From Corallincola holothuriorum (lineage in GTDB: Bacteria > Pseudomonadota > Gammaproteobacteria > Enterobacterales > Neiellaceae), in NCBI RefSeq assembly GCF_003336225.1, contig NZ_QPID01000002.1:310001-374000 (forward strand): 64,000 nucleotides of DNA. Direction: 5' to 3'. The position numbers and the translations under genes are program-made. The notes beneath the pieces were generated by a model. The model saw only the letters and a list, made by a program, of their open reading frames with translations, did not search any database and was not told the origin of the DNA. Each line of letters opens with the position of its first letter. Position 1 is the first letter of the stretch. Positions 25,787 to 34,596 of the stretch are shown here, one piece after another.

Positions 25787-25816
25787 AACAAGCCGTGCCC
25801 TGGGGCACGGCTTGTT
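25787..25816 (-). terminator. Terminator between yqeY and dnaG
   Basis: A 13-bp perfect stem (25787-25799 with 25804-25816, loop CTGG) followed on the minus strand by TGCGTTTC. It sits downstream of yqeY. In E. coli an internal terminator between rpsU and dnaG lowers primase expression, and this hairpin is in the corresponding place. Confidence 0.75.
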
Positions 25817-25841
25817 AACAGATTTTTGGGTAACTCAAAGA

Positions 25842-26291
25842 TCAGGCTGTTAGCTGTGCTTTAACCTGCGCACTAACGGGGCCCATTTCGGCACGCCCCT
25901 GAATCTTAGGCTTGAGTATTCCCATTACCTTACCCATGTCTTGCATCCCACTGGCGCCTGTCGCATCAATTGCTTGAGCTATCAGTGCTTGGATCTCGTC
26001 CGCGGAAAGCTGTTGCGGCAGGAAAGCTTCGATCACACTGATCTCTGAACGTTCAACTGCTGCTAAATCTTCACGACCAGCGGATTCAAATTGACTGACG
26101 GAATCTCTGCGCTGCTTAACCATTTTGGTTAAGACCGCGATAACTTCGTCATCGGACAGCGTAGTCTGACCATCAATTTCCCGTTGTTTCACCTCAGAGA
26201 GGATCATCCGGATAGTGCCTAAACGAACCTTATCTTTGGCGCGCATGGCATCTTTTTGATGTTCTTTTAGCTGTACTACCAATTCACTCAT
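25842..26291 (-). CDS. yqeY: GatB/YqeY domain-containing protein
   Basis: 149 residues, typical YqeY length. Helical, with KDAMRAKDKVRLGTIRMILSEVKQREI at the N-terminus and KVMGILKPKIQGRAEMGPVSAQVKAQL at the C-terminus, the latter resembling the tRNA-binding tail domain of GatB. It may bind tRNA, but the function is not established. It lies 26 bases downstream of rpsU and upstream of dnaG, as in many gammaproteobacteria outside the enterics. Confidence 0.93.
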   Translation of the reverse strand: MSELVVQLKEHQKDAMRAKDKVRLGTIRMILSEVKQREIDGQTTLSDDEVIAVLTKMVKQRRDSVSQFESAGREDLAAVERSEISVIEAFLPQQLSADEIQALIAQAIDATGASGMQDMGKVMGILKPKIQGRAEMGPVSAQVKAQLTA

Positions 26292-26317
26292 GGGGGTATA
26301 AACCTTTTAACCGCTGC

Positions 26318-26545
<228 letters not shown>

Positions 26546-26731
26546 TCAGAAACTGGATCATCAGAATAATCTGAAACGCGGTACGAAATTTGACCGCCGT
26601 TTAAAAATGGTGCGGAATTCTAATCTGATCGACACCACAAAGTAAAGTGACATCTAGACTGTTTTTGTTGGTAGGGGGCAGGTAAAATTCCTGTTCGTTA
26701 TATTTGTCCCTATTTATAAGGCCTTAATTGC

Positions 26732-27745
26732 ATGCGTGTGCTGGGTATTGAAACCTCTTGTGATGAAACTGGTATAGCGATCGTTGACGATCATGCTGGC
26801 TTGATCGCTAACCAATTGTACAGTCAAGTTAAACTGCATGCAGATTATGGTGGAGTCGTGCCTGAGCTGGCATCCCGCGATCATGTGCGCAAGATCGTTC
26901 CCTTGATCCGTGCCGCGATGGCAGAAGCTAACTGTAGCGCAGATGATATTGATGGCGTGGCATTTACCCGAGGTCCAGGCTTGGTTGGTGCGTTATTGGT
27001 GGGGGCTACGGTGGGTAGGTCTTTGGCCTACAGCTGGAATGTGCCTGCGGTTGGTGTGCATCATTTAGAAGGTCATCTTTTGGCGCCGATGCTGGAAGAG
27101 AATGTGCCTGAGTTCCCGTTCGTGGCGTTGCTTGTGTCTGGCGGGCATACCCAGCTGATCCGTGTTGATGGTATTGGTCAGTATGAGTTGTTAGGCGAAT
27201 CGATAGATGATGCTGCGGGCGAGGCATTTGATAAGACGGCGAAGTTAATAGGTTTGGATTACCCCGGCGGACCGTTACTGGCGAAGATGGCCGAGGCTGG
27301 TACTCCCGGTGTGTTCAAGTTTCCCCGCCCGATGACCGACAGGCCAGGGTTGGATTTTAGTTTTAGTGGCTTGAAGACTGCTGCCGCTACGGCGATCCGT
27401 GCTGCTGATGCCAGTGATCAGACCAAGGCTGACATTGCTCATGCCTTTCAGCAAGCGGTGATAGATACCGTGGCAATTAAGTGCCGTAGAGCGTTAGAGC
27501 AAACACAGCTTAAACGTCTGGTCGTGGCGGGAGGCGTGAGTGCTAATCTGGAGCTACGTCGGCAGTTGGCTGAGTTGATGGCAGAGCGCCAGGGCGAAGT
27601 GTTTTATCCCGCGCCACAGTTTTGTACCGATAATGGTGCGATGATTGCCTATGCCGGATTACAGCGATTGAAAGCAGGGGAAACTCAGCCTTTGTCGGTA
27701 ACGACTCGTCCGCGTTGGCCACTGGAAGAGCTCACTTCCATTTAA
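26732..27745 (+). CDS. tsaD: tRNA N6-adenosine threonylcarbamoyltransferase TsaD
   Basis: 337 residues (E. coli TsaD 337). ASKHA fold with [16 protein letters not shown], the metal-binding HHLEGH (about residues 110-115), VSGGHTQLI, and [12 protein letters not shown] near the C-terminus. It transfers the threonylcarbamoyl group to A37 of ANN-decoding tRNAs, with TsaB and TsaE (not in the window). Divergent from rpsU, as in E. coli. Confidence 0.97.
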   Translation: MRVLGIETSCDETGIAIVDDHAGLIANQLYSQVKLHADYGGVVPELASRDHVRKIVPLIRAAMAEANCSADDIDGVAFTRGPGLVGALLVGATVGRSLAYSWNVPAVGVHHLEGHLLAPMLEENVPEFPFVALLVSGGHTQLIRVDGIGQYELLGESIDDAAGEAFDKTAKLIGLDYPGGPLLAKMAEAGTPGVFKFPRPMTDRPGLDFSFSGLKTAAATAIRAADASDQTKADIAHAFQQAVIDTVAIKCRRALEQTQLKRLVVAGGVSANLELRRQLAELMAERQGEVFYPAPQFCTDNGAMIAYAGLQRLKAGETQPLSVTTRPRWPLEELTSI

Positions 27746-27755
27746 TTCGGGTAGT

Positions 27756-28367
27756 TTAGGACTGTTCGCTGGTTGAGCCTTTTTCCCAGATCTTTTTTTC
27801 TGTACCAGCCAGTAGGCGGCTGATGTTTTGGTGATGCCGCCACAACATCAGCAGGGCCAGCATGGCAACTGGGAGCGTGTAAAGTGGTTTAATCCAATAC
27901 ACAAACAGCGGAGATAAACTGATGGTGACAATAGATGCGAGTGACGAATAACCGCTGGTGCGGATCACTAGGCCCCAGGTAATCACCAGCAGTGCTCCCA
28001 AATCCAAGCCTATGGGCAACAGCGCACCGAATGCCGTTGCCACACCTTTGCCGCCACTAAATTCAAAGAAGCAGGGGTACATATGGCCGATACAAGCGGC
28101 AACAGCGATTACGCCAAGCCAAATCGCAGGTAGTTGCAGGAAATAGGAGCCCCATACGGGGATGGTACCCTTGAGCATATCAGCAAGCAGGGTGAGCACC
28201 GCGGGAACGGCACCTCCGAGACGATAAACATTGGTAGTACCGGGGTTTTTGGAGCCTTCAGTACGAGGATCGGGTAAACCAAATAATCTGCAAACCAATA
28301 CGGCACTACTGACGGAACCCATCAGGTAGGCGCTAATCACCATGATGATGCAGAGTATTTCAGTCAA
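27756..28367 (-). CDS. plsY: Glycerol-3-phosphate acyltransferase PlsY
   Basis: 203 residues (E. coli 205). Polytopic inner-membrane protein with about five TMs and the three PlsY motifs: [31 protein letters not shown], and [18 protein letters not shown]. It transfers the acyl group of acyl-phosphate to glycerol-3-phosphate, the first step of phospholipid synthesis with PlsX. Convergent with tsaD (10-base gap) and divergent from folB. Confidence 0.96.
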   Translation of the reverse strand: MTEILCIIMVISAYLMGSVSSAVLVCRLFGLPDPRTEGSKNPGTTNVYRLGGAVPAVLTLLADMLKGTIPVWGSYFLQLPAIWLGVIAVAACIGHMYPCFFEFSGGKGVATAFGALLPIGLDLGALLVITWGLVIRTSGYSSLASIVTISLSPLFVYWIKPLYTLPVAMLALLMLWRHHQNISRLLAGTEKKIWEKGSTSEQS

Positions 28368-28492
28368 TGTTCCCTTCCTGTTTTGAATGCGAAACTAGCT
28401 CAGAGCTTCGCGACCCAGAGCGAGAATGCTAGCATACGCGAGGGTCGTCCATAGGGTGATTCGACCACCAGTTGGCAAATGGATCAAGAAAT

Positions 28493-28852
28493 ATGACAGA
28501 TTTAGTATTAATTCAGGGATTGCGCATAGACACGGTGATCGGTGTTTATCAGTGGGAAAAAGAGATTTGGCAGACCTTAGTACTGGATCTTGAACTCGCT
28601 TGTGATGTAGCCCCTGCCGCTGCCGCCGACGATATTCAGCAGGCGCTCGATTACGCCGCGATTAGCGACAGATTAACTGCGTACGTGTCAGCAATGCGAG
28701 TGGAGCTGATTGAGACGGTGGCAGAGCGTTGTGCAACGTTGTTGCTGGAAGAGTTTGCCGTGGTTGGCGTTAGACTCACGGTTAATAAACCGGGGGCGGT
28801 TCCACAGGCAGAATCTGTTGGTGTGCGAATTGTTCGTGGTCAGGGGTTCTAA
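28493..28852 (+). CDS. folB: Dihydroneopterin aldolase FolB
   Basis: 119 residues from the ATG at 28493 (a longer TTG-initiated frame from 28472 lacks family support). It has MTDLVLIQGLRIDTVIGVYQWEKEI, DYAAISDRL and VRLTVNKPGAVPQAESVGV, typical of FolB. It converts dihydroneopterin to 6-hydroxymethyl-dihydropterin and glycolaldehyde in folate synthesis. The stop overlaps the folK start by one base (TAATG), so the two consecutive pathway enzymes are coupled. Confidence 0.95.
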   Translation: MTDLVLIQGLRIDTVIGVYQWEKEIWQTLVLDLELACDVAPAAAADDIQQALDYAAISDRLTAYVSAMRVELIETVAERCATLLLEEFAVVGVRLTVNKPGAVPQAESVGVRIVRGQGF

Positions 28853-29340
28853 TGGCTCGGATCTTTGTTGGTATCGGCAGTAACGTCGATTCGGCTAATA
28901 ACATAGTGAAAGCAGTTGCTGCGTTGCAACAACAGTTCCCAGATCTTCGTTGCTCTCGGGTATTTGAAAGCGAAGCAGTTGGTTTTGTCGGGGATAACTT
29001 TTACAACTTGGTAGCCGAGTTTTCATCGCCGCTTACTGTCGTAGCCATCAGTGAATGTCTCAAACAAATAGAGCTGTCACTGGGGCGCACCATTGATGCC
29101 AAGAAGTTCAGCCCGCGAACCGTGGATATTGATCTGTTACTGTTTGACCATCTGGTGACCGATACTCCTGTGGTGCTGCCTCGAGCTGAAATTCTATTCA
29201 ATGCGTTCGTGCTCTGGCCGCTATCGGAACTGGCACCATTATTGACCCATCCGGTTGATGGCCGCAGCTACGCCGAGCTGTGGCAAAGTTATGATGGCAG
29301 CCAGCAGTTGTGGCCAATTGATTTGGTATTGCAAAAATAG
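28852..29340 (+). CDS. folK: HPPK, 6-hydroxymethyl-dihydropterin pyrophosphokinase FolK
   Basis: 162 residues. FVGIGSNVDS at the N-terminus and the diagnostic RTVDIDLLLFD (about residues 88-98), with DP-type Mg/ATP binding by the two Asp. It uses the FolB product and ATP to make the pyrophosphate that dihydropteroate synthase uses. It overlaps folB by one base. Confidence 0.95.
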   Translation: MARIFVGIGSNVDSANNIVKAVAALQQQFPDLRCSRVFESEAVGFVGDNFYNLVAEFSSPLTVVAISECLKQIELSLGRTIDAKKFSPRTVDIDLLLFDHLVTDTPVVLPRAEILFNAFVLWPLSELAPLLTHPVDGRSYAELWQSYDGSQQLWPIDLVLQK

Positions 29341-29407
29341 TGTTAGATGCGTCACGTTTTCCTGATAGGATCGGCCAAAGCTAAGATCTATAGAGGCGGT
29401 TGTTGTT

Positions 29408-30208
29408 GTGAGTACATTGGAAGTTATCATTCTGGCTTTGATTCAGGGATTGACCGAGTTTCTCCCTATTTCATCTTCTGCACACCTTATTCTCCCATCA
29501 GCCATTTTAGGATGGAATGATCAGGGGTTAGCATTTGATGTGGCAGTGCATGTCGGTACTTTATTGGCGGTTGTTATCTATTTCCGCGACGAAGTTTGGC
29601 GCATGACGCAAGACTGGTGTGGATCGGTCATTGGGCGCGGTCTTACCACTGAAGCGCAGCTAGCTTGGTCTGTGGTACTGGCTACCATACCTGCTGGCCT
29701 GTTTGGTTTAATGGCTGGCGACTTGATTGAAGTGTTGGCTCGCAGTGCGGCTGTTATTGCAGCAACGACCATTGTATTTGGTTTGTTGCTTTGGTGGGCA
29801 GACATTAAGGCGAAACTGGTTTTAGATGAGTATGCAGTTGGCTGGAAGAAAGCGCTGATCATTGGCTGTGCGCAGGCATTAGCTTTAATTCCAGGTACTT
29901 CTCGTTCAGGCATTACCATTACCGCCGGCCTGATGTTGGGGTTAACTCGCGAAGCGGCGGCTCGTTTCTCTTTTCTAATGTCTATCCCGGTGATCTTTTT
30001 GGCGGGTGGCTTACAGACCAAAAAATTGGTTGAAGCAGTTGAGCCGGTGCAGTGGGATCAGATAGCGTTGGGTACAGTGATTTCATTTTTTGCTGCCTAC
30101 GCTTGTATCCATGTATTTTTAAAGCTGGTTAGCCGTATGGGTATGTTGCCCTTTGTGATCTATCGACTGGCTCTTGGTCTGTTGTTAGTTGGTTACCTGA
30201 TTTGGTAG
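29408..30208 (+). CDS. uppP: Undecaprenyl-diphosphatase UppP (BacA)
   Basis: 266 residues, GTG start. Polytopic membrane protein with the two BacA motifs: [16 protein letters not shown] (about 14-29) and [12 protein letters not shown] (about 160-171). It dephosphorylates undecaprenyl diphosphate, recycling the lipid carrier for peptidoglycan and other wall polymers, and confers bacitracin tolerance. It follows folK after 67 bases, as in E. coli neighbourhoods. Confidence 0.96.
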   Translation: MSTLEVIILALIQGLTEFLPISSSAHLILPSAILGWNDQGLAFDVAVHVGTLLAVVIYFRDEVWRMTQDWCGSVIGRGLTTEAQLAWSVVLATIPAGLFGLMAGDLIEVLARSAAVIAATTIVFGLLLWWADIKAKLVLDEYAVGWKKALIIGCAQALALIPGTSRSGITITAGLMLGLTREAAARFSFLMSIPVIFLAGGLQTKKLVEAVEPVQWDQIALGTVISFFAAYACIHVFLKLVSRMGMLPFVIYRLALGLLLVGYLIW

Positions 30209-30264
30209 GGATGTCGTGTTGACAGGCTTGCTAATCCAGGTAGCGGATAGATCAAGTTAGAATG

Positions 30265-30297
30265 AAAGCCGTTAGCGTCAGTTAGCGGCTTTTTTTA
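30265..30297 (+). terminator. Terminator after uppP
   Basis: AAAGCCG pairs with CGGCTTT, with extra wobble pairs, followed by seven T's. Located 57 bases beyond the uppP stop and just before the end of the convergent 82-residue gene, so it may serve both. Confidence 0.7.
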
Positions 30298-30543
30298 ATC
30301 ACGATGGTTAACCATGGCTTGAAAAAGAGCGGCTTCACCACGAAGTTCCGCGAGTACCTGTTTGGCTTTGGCGGAGCCTCGCTGTTGGCGGAGAAAGCCC
30401 TCTGGATCTGGGTGACCGGTGGCCTCCTCCAGCTTCGCGAGGCATGCCTCATACTCCCGCTGAGATCGATAGCGCTTATGTAATAGCTTTTTCATCGCCT
30501 GACGCGTGGAATATTTACCTACATCAGTTTCGAACCACCACAT
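30295..30543 (-). CDS. Small helical protein, unknown function
   Basis: 82 residues, highly charged and helical, no membrane segment. It has MWWFETDVGKYS at the start and RSQREYEACLAKLEEATGHPDPEGFLRQQRG. No known family recognised. Convergent with uppP and followed by the uppP terminator. The Arg/Lys-rich N-terminal half could bind nucleic acid, but nothing in the sequence proves it. Confidence 0.55.
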   Translation of the reverse strand: MWWFETDVGKYSTRQAMKKLLHKRYRSQREYEACLAKLEEATGHPDPEGFLRQQRGSAKAKQVLAELRGEAALFQAMVNHRD

Positions 30544-30645
30544 GTCTGTTTAAACTCCCGCCCAATGTATTGCTTTTACTGGTTATAGCAGCTGAGCCGG
30601 CGTTCGGAATGGAAGTTCGATGAAGGTTTTTTTACAACTACTCCT

Positions 30646-31875
30646 TTAGAGAGAGGGATTGACCACCTGCTGTGCAATAGCTTGCTGCCGCTCACGTTTT
30701 ACCGCTTCCCGGATCTCCGCACCTTTGTATCCCTGACGGGCTATTTCACCTGGATTAACACTCAGAGCGGCTTGATGCGCCTGACGGAAAAGACCGGCCT
30801 GGGGGTATGGCCGGTGTTCAAACTCTGTGCGTCCTTTAAAGTCGGCTTCACAGGCTTGTAAAAAATACTCAAAACGTTCCGGCTTGCGCCAAACATCCAT
30901 GGCATCAAGGACTTTTAGCAGGGTCTTTGGCCGTAGGGTATCGGCTTTATGGCAATGGGTGTGGTATTCACAAACCAATAAGGCTAATTCGCGGCAGGCG
31001 GTGGGGACTTTCAATGCTTGGCTGAGCTCGGTAACCAGCGCTAAACCAGTTTTTTCATGGCCTCGGTGGCTTGGCCACTGATCCGGCGGCGTTAACCCTT
31101 TGCCCAGATCATGACAGAGTGCGGCGTAGCGAACCTCCAAGCTTCTGTTAGCCAAGGCGGCTTGCTCCAATACCATCATGGTATGGATGCCTGTATCGAT
31201 CTCAGGATGCCATTTCGGCGGATTAGGTACTCCCCAAAGCGCCGCTACAGCGGGCATTAAACACTGCAGGGCACCCGCTTCTCTTAGTATTTCAAAGTAA
31301 CAGGCCGGGTTGGGGCCCATCAGCGCGCGCTCGGTCTCTTTCCATATCCGCTCGGCAACTAAATGCGCCAATTCGCCGTTGGCGGCCATTTTTTGCATTA
31401 AGATCATGGTTTCATCTGCGACAGTGAAACCCAATGCAGCGTAGCGTGCGGCAAAGCGTGCGACCCGCAATACGCGTAAAGGATCTTCGGCAAAAGCCGG
31501 AGATACGTGCCGTAGTAGCCTGTTCTGCAGATCTTCCTGACCGCCATAGGGATCAATTAGACTACCGTCTTCTGCTTCAGCGATCGCATTGATGGTGAGA
31601 TCTCGGCGTAGCAGGTCCTCTTCCAGGGTCACTTCTGGACTGGCATGACAGATGAAACCTGTATAACCATGGCCTGACTTGCGCTCTGTTCGGGCGAGGG
31701 CATATTCCTGTTTTGTTGTCGGGTGTAAAAAGACCGGAAAATCGGCGCCCACAGCCTGATAGCCCGCGGCCAGCATCTCTGTTGAGGAGCTGCCGACAAC
31801 CACAAAATCTTTGTCTTGTACCGGGATCTGTAACAAGCGGTCTCTTACCGCTCCACCCACTAAATAAATCTGCAC
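30646..31875 (-). CDS. cca: Multifunctional CCA tRNA nucleotidyltransferase (CCA-adding enzyme)
   Basis: 409 residues (E. coli Cca 412). The nucleotidyltransferase head has [12 protein letters not shown] and the catalytic Asp pair in VQDKDFVVV, followed by [10 protein letters not shown] and [18 protein letters not shown]-terminal HD domain with HTMMVLEQ and ALCHDLGKG adds phosphatase/phosphodiesterase activity, as in the enteric enzyme. It builds or repairs the 3' CCA of tRNAs. A single gene, divergent from exeA. Confidence 0.96.
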   Translation of the reverse strand: MQIYLVGGAVRDRLLQIPVQDKDFVVVGSSSTEMLAAGYQAVGADFPVFLHPTTKQEYALARTERKSGHGYTGFICHASPEVTLEEDLLRRDLTINAIAEAEDGSLIDPYGGQEDLQNRLLRHVSPAFAEDPLRVLRVARFAARYAALGFTVADETMILMQKMAANGELAHLVAERIWKETERALMGPNPACYFEILREAGALQCLMPAVAALWGVPNPPKWHPEIDTGIHTMMVLEQAALANRSLEVRYAALCHDLGKGLTPPDQWPSHRGHEKTGLALVTELSQALKVPTACRELALLVCEYHTHCHKADTLRPKTLLKVLDAMDVWRKPERFEYFLQACEADFKGRTEFEHRPYPQAGLFRQAHQAALSVNPGEIARQGYKGAEIREAVKRERQQAIAQQVVNPSL

Positions 31876-32012
31876 CTGTGACCGCTTTCAAAGTTCCATC
31901 ATAGGATCATTATATCGAGGCCTCTCAATGGGCGCATCGTTTTGACATCATTCGGTGAAAGTCTTAACTTGGGCGCTACTGGCAAATTGCCCTTGGATAC
32001 CCGACAACTCTC

Positions 32013-33659
32013 ATGTACACAGGATTTTTTGCGCTCAGGGAAAACCCCTTTTCAATCGCGCCCAACCCACAATACCTCTATATGAGCGATCGCCATCGTG
32101 AAGCGCTTGCTCATTTAATGTTTGGTTTGGGGGAAACTGGCGGTTTCGTATTACTGACAGGCGAGGTGGGCACAGGTAAAACCACCGTCTCCCGCTGCTT
32201 GATGGAGCAGCTGCCTGCGCAGACGGAAACAGCGTTTGTTCTCAACCCCACATTGACCGAGCATGAATTGCTGGCAACTATTTGCGATGAATTTCATGTT
32301 CAATACCCATCGCAGCCAACACTCAAGCAGCTAACAGATACCATTCATCAACACCTGCTTCGCAATCACGAGGCGGAAAAAACCACCGTATTGATTATTG
32401 ATGAGGCGCAACACCTTCGTCCGGAAGTGCTGGAGCAATTGCGATTACTCACCAATTTAGAAACTCATACCAAAAAGCTTTTACAGGTGATTTTAATTGG
32501 TCAGCCGGAACTTCAAGAGCTGTTGCAACGCAAGGAGCTCCGTCAGTTAGCACAGCGGATCACCGCGCGTTATCATCTGTTGCCGTTGACCGAACATGAT
32601 GTGGCCAACTATGTGGCACATCGTCTGCAGGTTGCTGGCAGTAGCCACCCCTTATTCACTAAACGTGCTGTTAAAAGATTGCATCAATTGAGTGGCGGCA
32701 TTCCTCGAGTGATCAACTTGCTTTGCGATCGCGCTCTGCTTGGTGCTTATAGTAAAGGGCAGCAGCGTGTTGACCACCACCTGATCAGTAAGGCTGCCTC
32801 TGAAGCTTTGGGTTTACCGGGACATGCCGAGTCTGGTGGCATCGCCCGTTGGCCTGGCTATTTGGCGATTGGTGGCACCTTGGCGGCCCTCGTTGTGGCA
32901 TTGACTTGGTTGGCTCTGCAATTTGGGGATACCGACAGTGATGCTGTGCCAAGGCCCGTGCAGCCTGCATTGGCGGCTGAGAGTGATGAGCGGCTGGATG
33001 ATTTGGAAGGTGCCGAACCTGCTACTGAGATGCAGCTAGATCTGCCTTCGAAACGCTTATTGGCTTCTATGTTTGAACAAAGCCGGGAGATAGAAGACGC
33101 CTTCGCTGTGGTGTTTAATGAGTGGGACAAATCTCTGATGACAGGGATTGATGCCTGTGAACAGGCAAAACAGAATGATTTAGCCTGTTACTGGAAGCAG
33201 GGTAGTTTACATGGCTTGTTACACCTAAACCGACCTGCGGTGGTGCGTCTCATCGATGATACCGGTGAGGTTGCTTATGGGGCGATGCTAGGGTTTAAAA
33301 ATGGTTTGCTGAAGTTAGTTATCGCTGGCAACGAGCTGGAAGTCAGCGAACGTTGGTTTGAAAGGTATTGGAAAGGCTCTTATGCCGTTCTCTGGCAGCC
33401 ACCGGTCGGATATGTTGGCCCCATAGGTTGGAGTGCCAAAGGCGCGTCAGTGCAATGGCTGGAAACCTCTTTGGGGTTGCTACAGGGCGAACGTCCGCGC
33501 AGGTTAGATGGTTTTGATTCAATGTTAGGTGAACGGATCCGCCGTTTTCAACGTGAACAGCGTCTGGAAGCCGATGGTATTGCGGGAGTGCAAACTCTGA
33601 TCCGTCTGAATCAGATGCTGCAACTTGAAGCGCCAACATTAATGAAAGAGGCCGGCTGA
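32013..33659 (+). CDS. exeA: ExeA/GspA-type AAA ATPase with peptidoglycan-binding domain
   Basis: 548 residues (Aeromonas ExeA 547). N-terminal AAA ATPase: Walker A GEVGTGKTT (about 50-58), Walker B VLIIDEAQHL (about 127-136), arginine finger region in QRITARYHL. One TM at about 284-304 places the C-terminal half in the periplasm, ending with a PG_binding_1 repeat (RRFQREQRLEADGIAGVQTLIRL). ExeA with ExeB uses ATP and peptidoglycan contact to insert the type II secretion secretin. Stop overlaps the exeB start by one base. Other secretion genes are elsewhere. Confidence 0.92.
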   Translation: MYTGFFALRENPFSIAPNPQYLYMSDRHREALAHLMFGLGETGGFVLLTGEVGTGKTTVSRCLMEQLPAQTETAFVLNPTLTEHELLATICDEFHVQYPSQPTLKQLTDTIHQHLLRNHEAEKTTVLIIDEAQHLRPEVLEQLRLLTNLETHTKKLLQVILIGQPELQELLQRKELRQLAQRITARYHLLPLTEHDVANYVAHRLQVAGSSHPLFTKRAVKRLHQLSGGIPRVINLLCDRALLGAYSKGQQRVDHHLISKAASEALGLPGHAESGGIARWPGYLAIGGTLAALVVALTWLALQFGDTDSDAVPRPVQPALAAESDERLDDLEGAEPATEMQLDLPSKRLLASMFEQSREIEDAFAVVFNEWDKSLMTGIDACEQAKQNDLACYWKQGSLHGLLHLNRPAVVRLIDDTGEVAYGAMLGFKNGLLKLVIAGNELEVSERWFERYWKGSYAVLWQPPVGYVGPIGWSAKGASVQWLETSLGLLQGERPRRLDGFDSMLGERIRRFQREQRLEADGIAGVQTLIRLNQMLQLEAPTLMKEAG

Positions 33660-34528
33660 TGTCTTATATATTGCAGGCGTTAAAGCGCTCCGAAAATGAA
33701 CAGAAGACGCCAGAGTTGCCCGGTATCAGTACCGAGCAAAGCAGTGACATGATGTTTATTGAAGAGACGCAAACCACGCCTGTGTGGTTGCCAGTGCTGG
33801 TGGGCGCAACGATTGTCAGTATCGCAGTACTTGGTGGCATGTGGGTGATGTTAAAGATAGCGCAGCCTTTGCCATCGCTACCTGAAACTGAGGTGACTGC
33901 TGTTGTGGCGCCTGCAGAAGTGCCTATCGTGGAAGAAACTGTGCCAGCGATAGCCGATGAAGCGACCGATATGCGGATCCTCGGTAAGCGAGAAGTGGCT
34001 AAAGTTAAGCCGTCAGGCAGTTGGCCACCGCAAGAGATGCAGCCGCGCCCGGTGGTGACTGCACCGGCTAAACCTGCGTCTGCTCCTACCGCTTTGCCAC
34101 CCGAGCCGGCACCAGCGATTAGCTTAGATCTGGAAACGCCTGTGGCGGCTGTTGTTGAGCAGCCACCTGGCGATAACACAGAACCATTAGCTCAGCTAGA
34201 AGAAGAGGAGTTGATGGCGCGTTTTCAGGCCGCCATTGCTGCGACGCAGGATATGAATGATACGGGGCTGGATCCGATGATGGCGCAGCCGGTGCCCATG
34301 TTGACGGAGAAATCGCAAGCGTTACAGGATGCCGTCCCCAGCTTGAGCTTTAGTCAGCATATCTACTCTTCAGACGCTTCTAAGCGTTGGGTGAAAGTTA
34401 ACGGCCAAACCGTCCATGAAGGGGAGACTGTAAGTGAGGATCTGGTGCTTGAGCGCATCGACCCGCAATCAGTAGTGATGTCTTTACACGGCTATATGTT
34501 TAGCTTGCCAGCACTGACCGATTGGTAA
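33659..34528 (+). CDS. exeB: ExeB/GspB-type secretion assembly protein
   Basis: 289 residues. It starts MSYILQALKRSENEQK, the conserved cytoplasmic N-terminus of GspB/ExeB, followed by one TM (about 43-67), a long Pro/Ala/Val-rich periplasmic linker, and a C-terminal domain ending SLHGYMFSLPALTDW. It forms an inner-membrane complex with ExeA that localises and multimerises the outer-membrane secretin. Coupled to exeA by a one-base overlap. Confidence 0.92.
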   Translation: MSYILQALKRSENEQKTPELPGISTEQSSDMMFIEETQTTPVWLPVLVGATIVSIAVLGGMWVMLKIAQPLPSLPETEVTAVVAPAEVPIVEETVPAIADEATDMRILGKREVAKVKPSGSWPPQEMQPRPVVTAPAKPASAPTALPPEPAPAISLDLETPVAAVVEQPPGDNTEPLAQLEEEELMARFQAAIAATQDMNDTGLDPMMAQPVPMLTEKSQALQDAVPSLSFSQHIYSSDASKRWVKVNGQTVHEGETVSEDLVLERIDPQSVVMSLHGYMFSLPALTDW

Positions 34529-34546
34529 TATCCCTGTGCTGGGTTG

Positions 34547-34572
34547 AAAAGGCCGCAGATGCGGCCTTTTTT
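34547..34572 (+). terminator. Terminator after exeAB
   Basis: AAAAGGCCGC (34547-34556), loop AGAT, GCGGCCTTTT (34561-34570) and further T's. The A-run before and T-run after make it usable from both sides; putA ends 25 bases downstream on the opposite strand. Confidence 0.85.
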
Positions 34573-34596
34573 GTGCGTAACAGAAAGGCTTTGTTG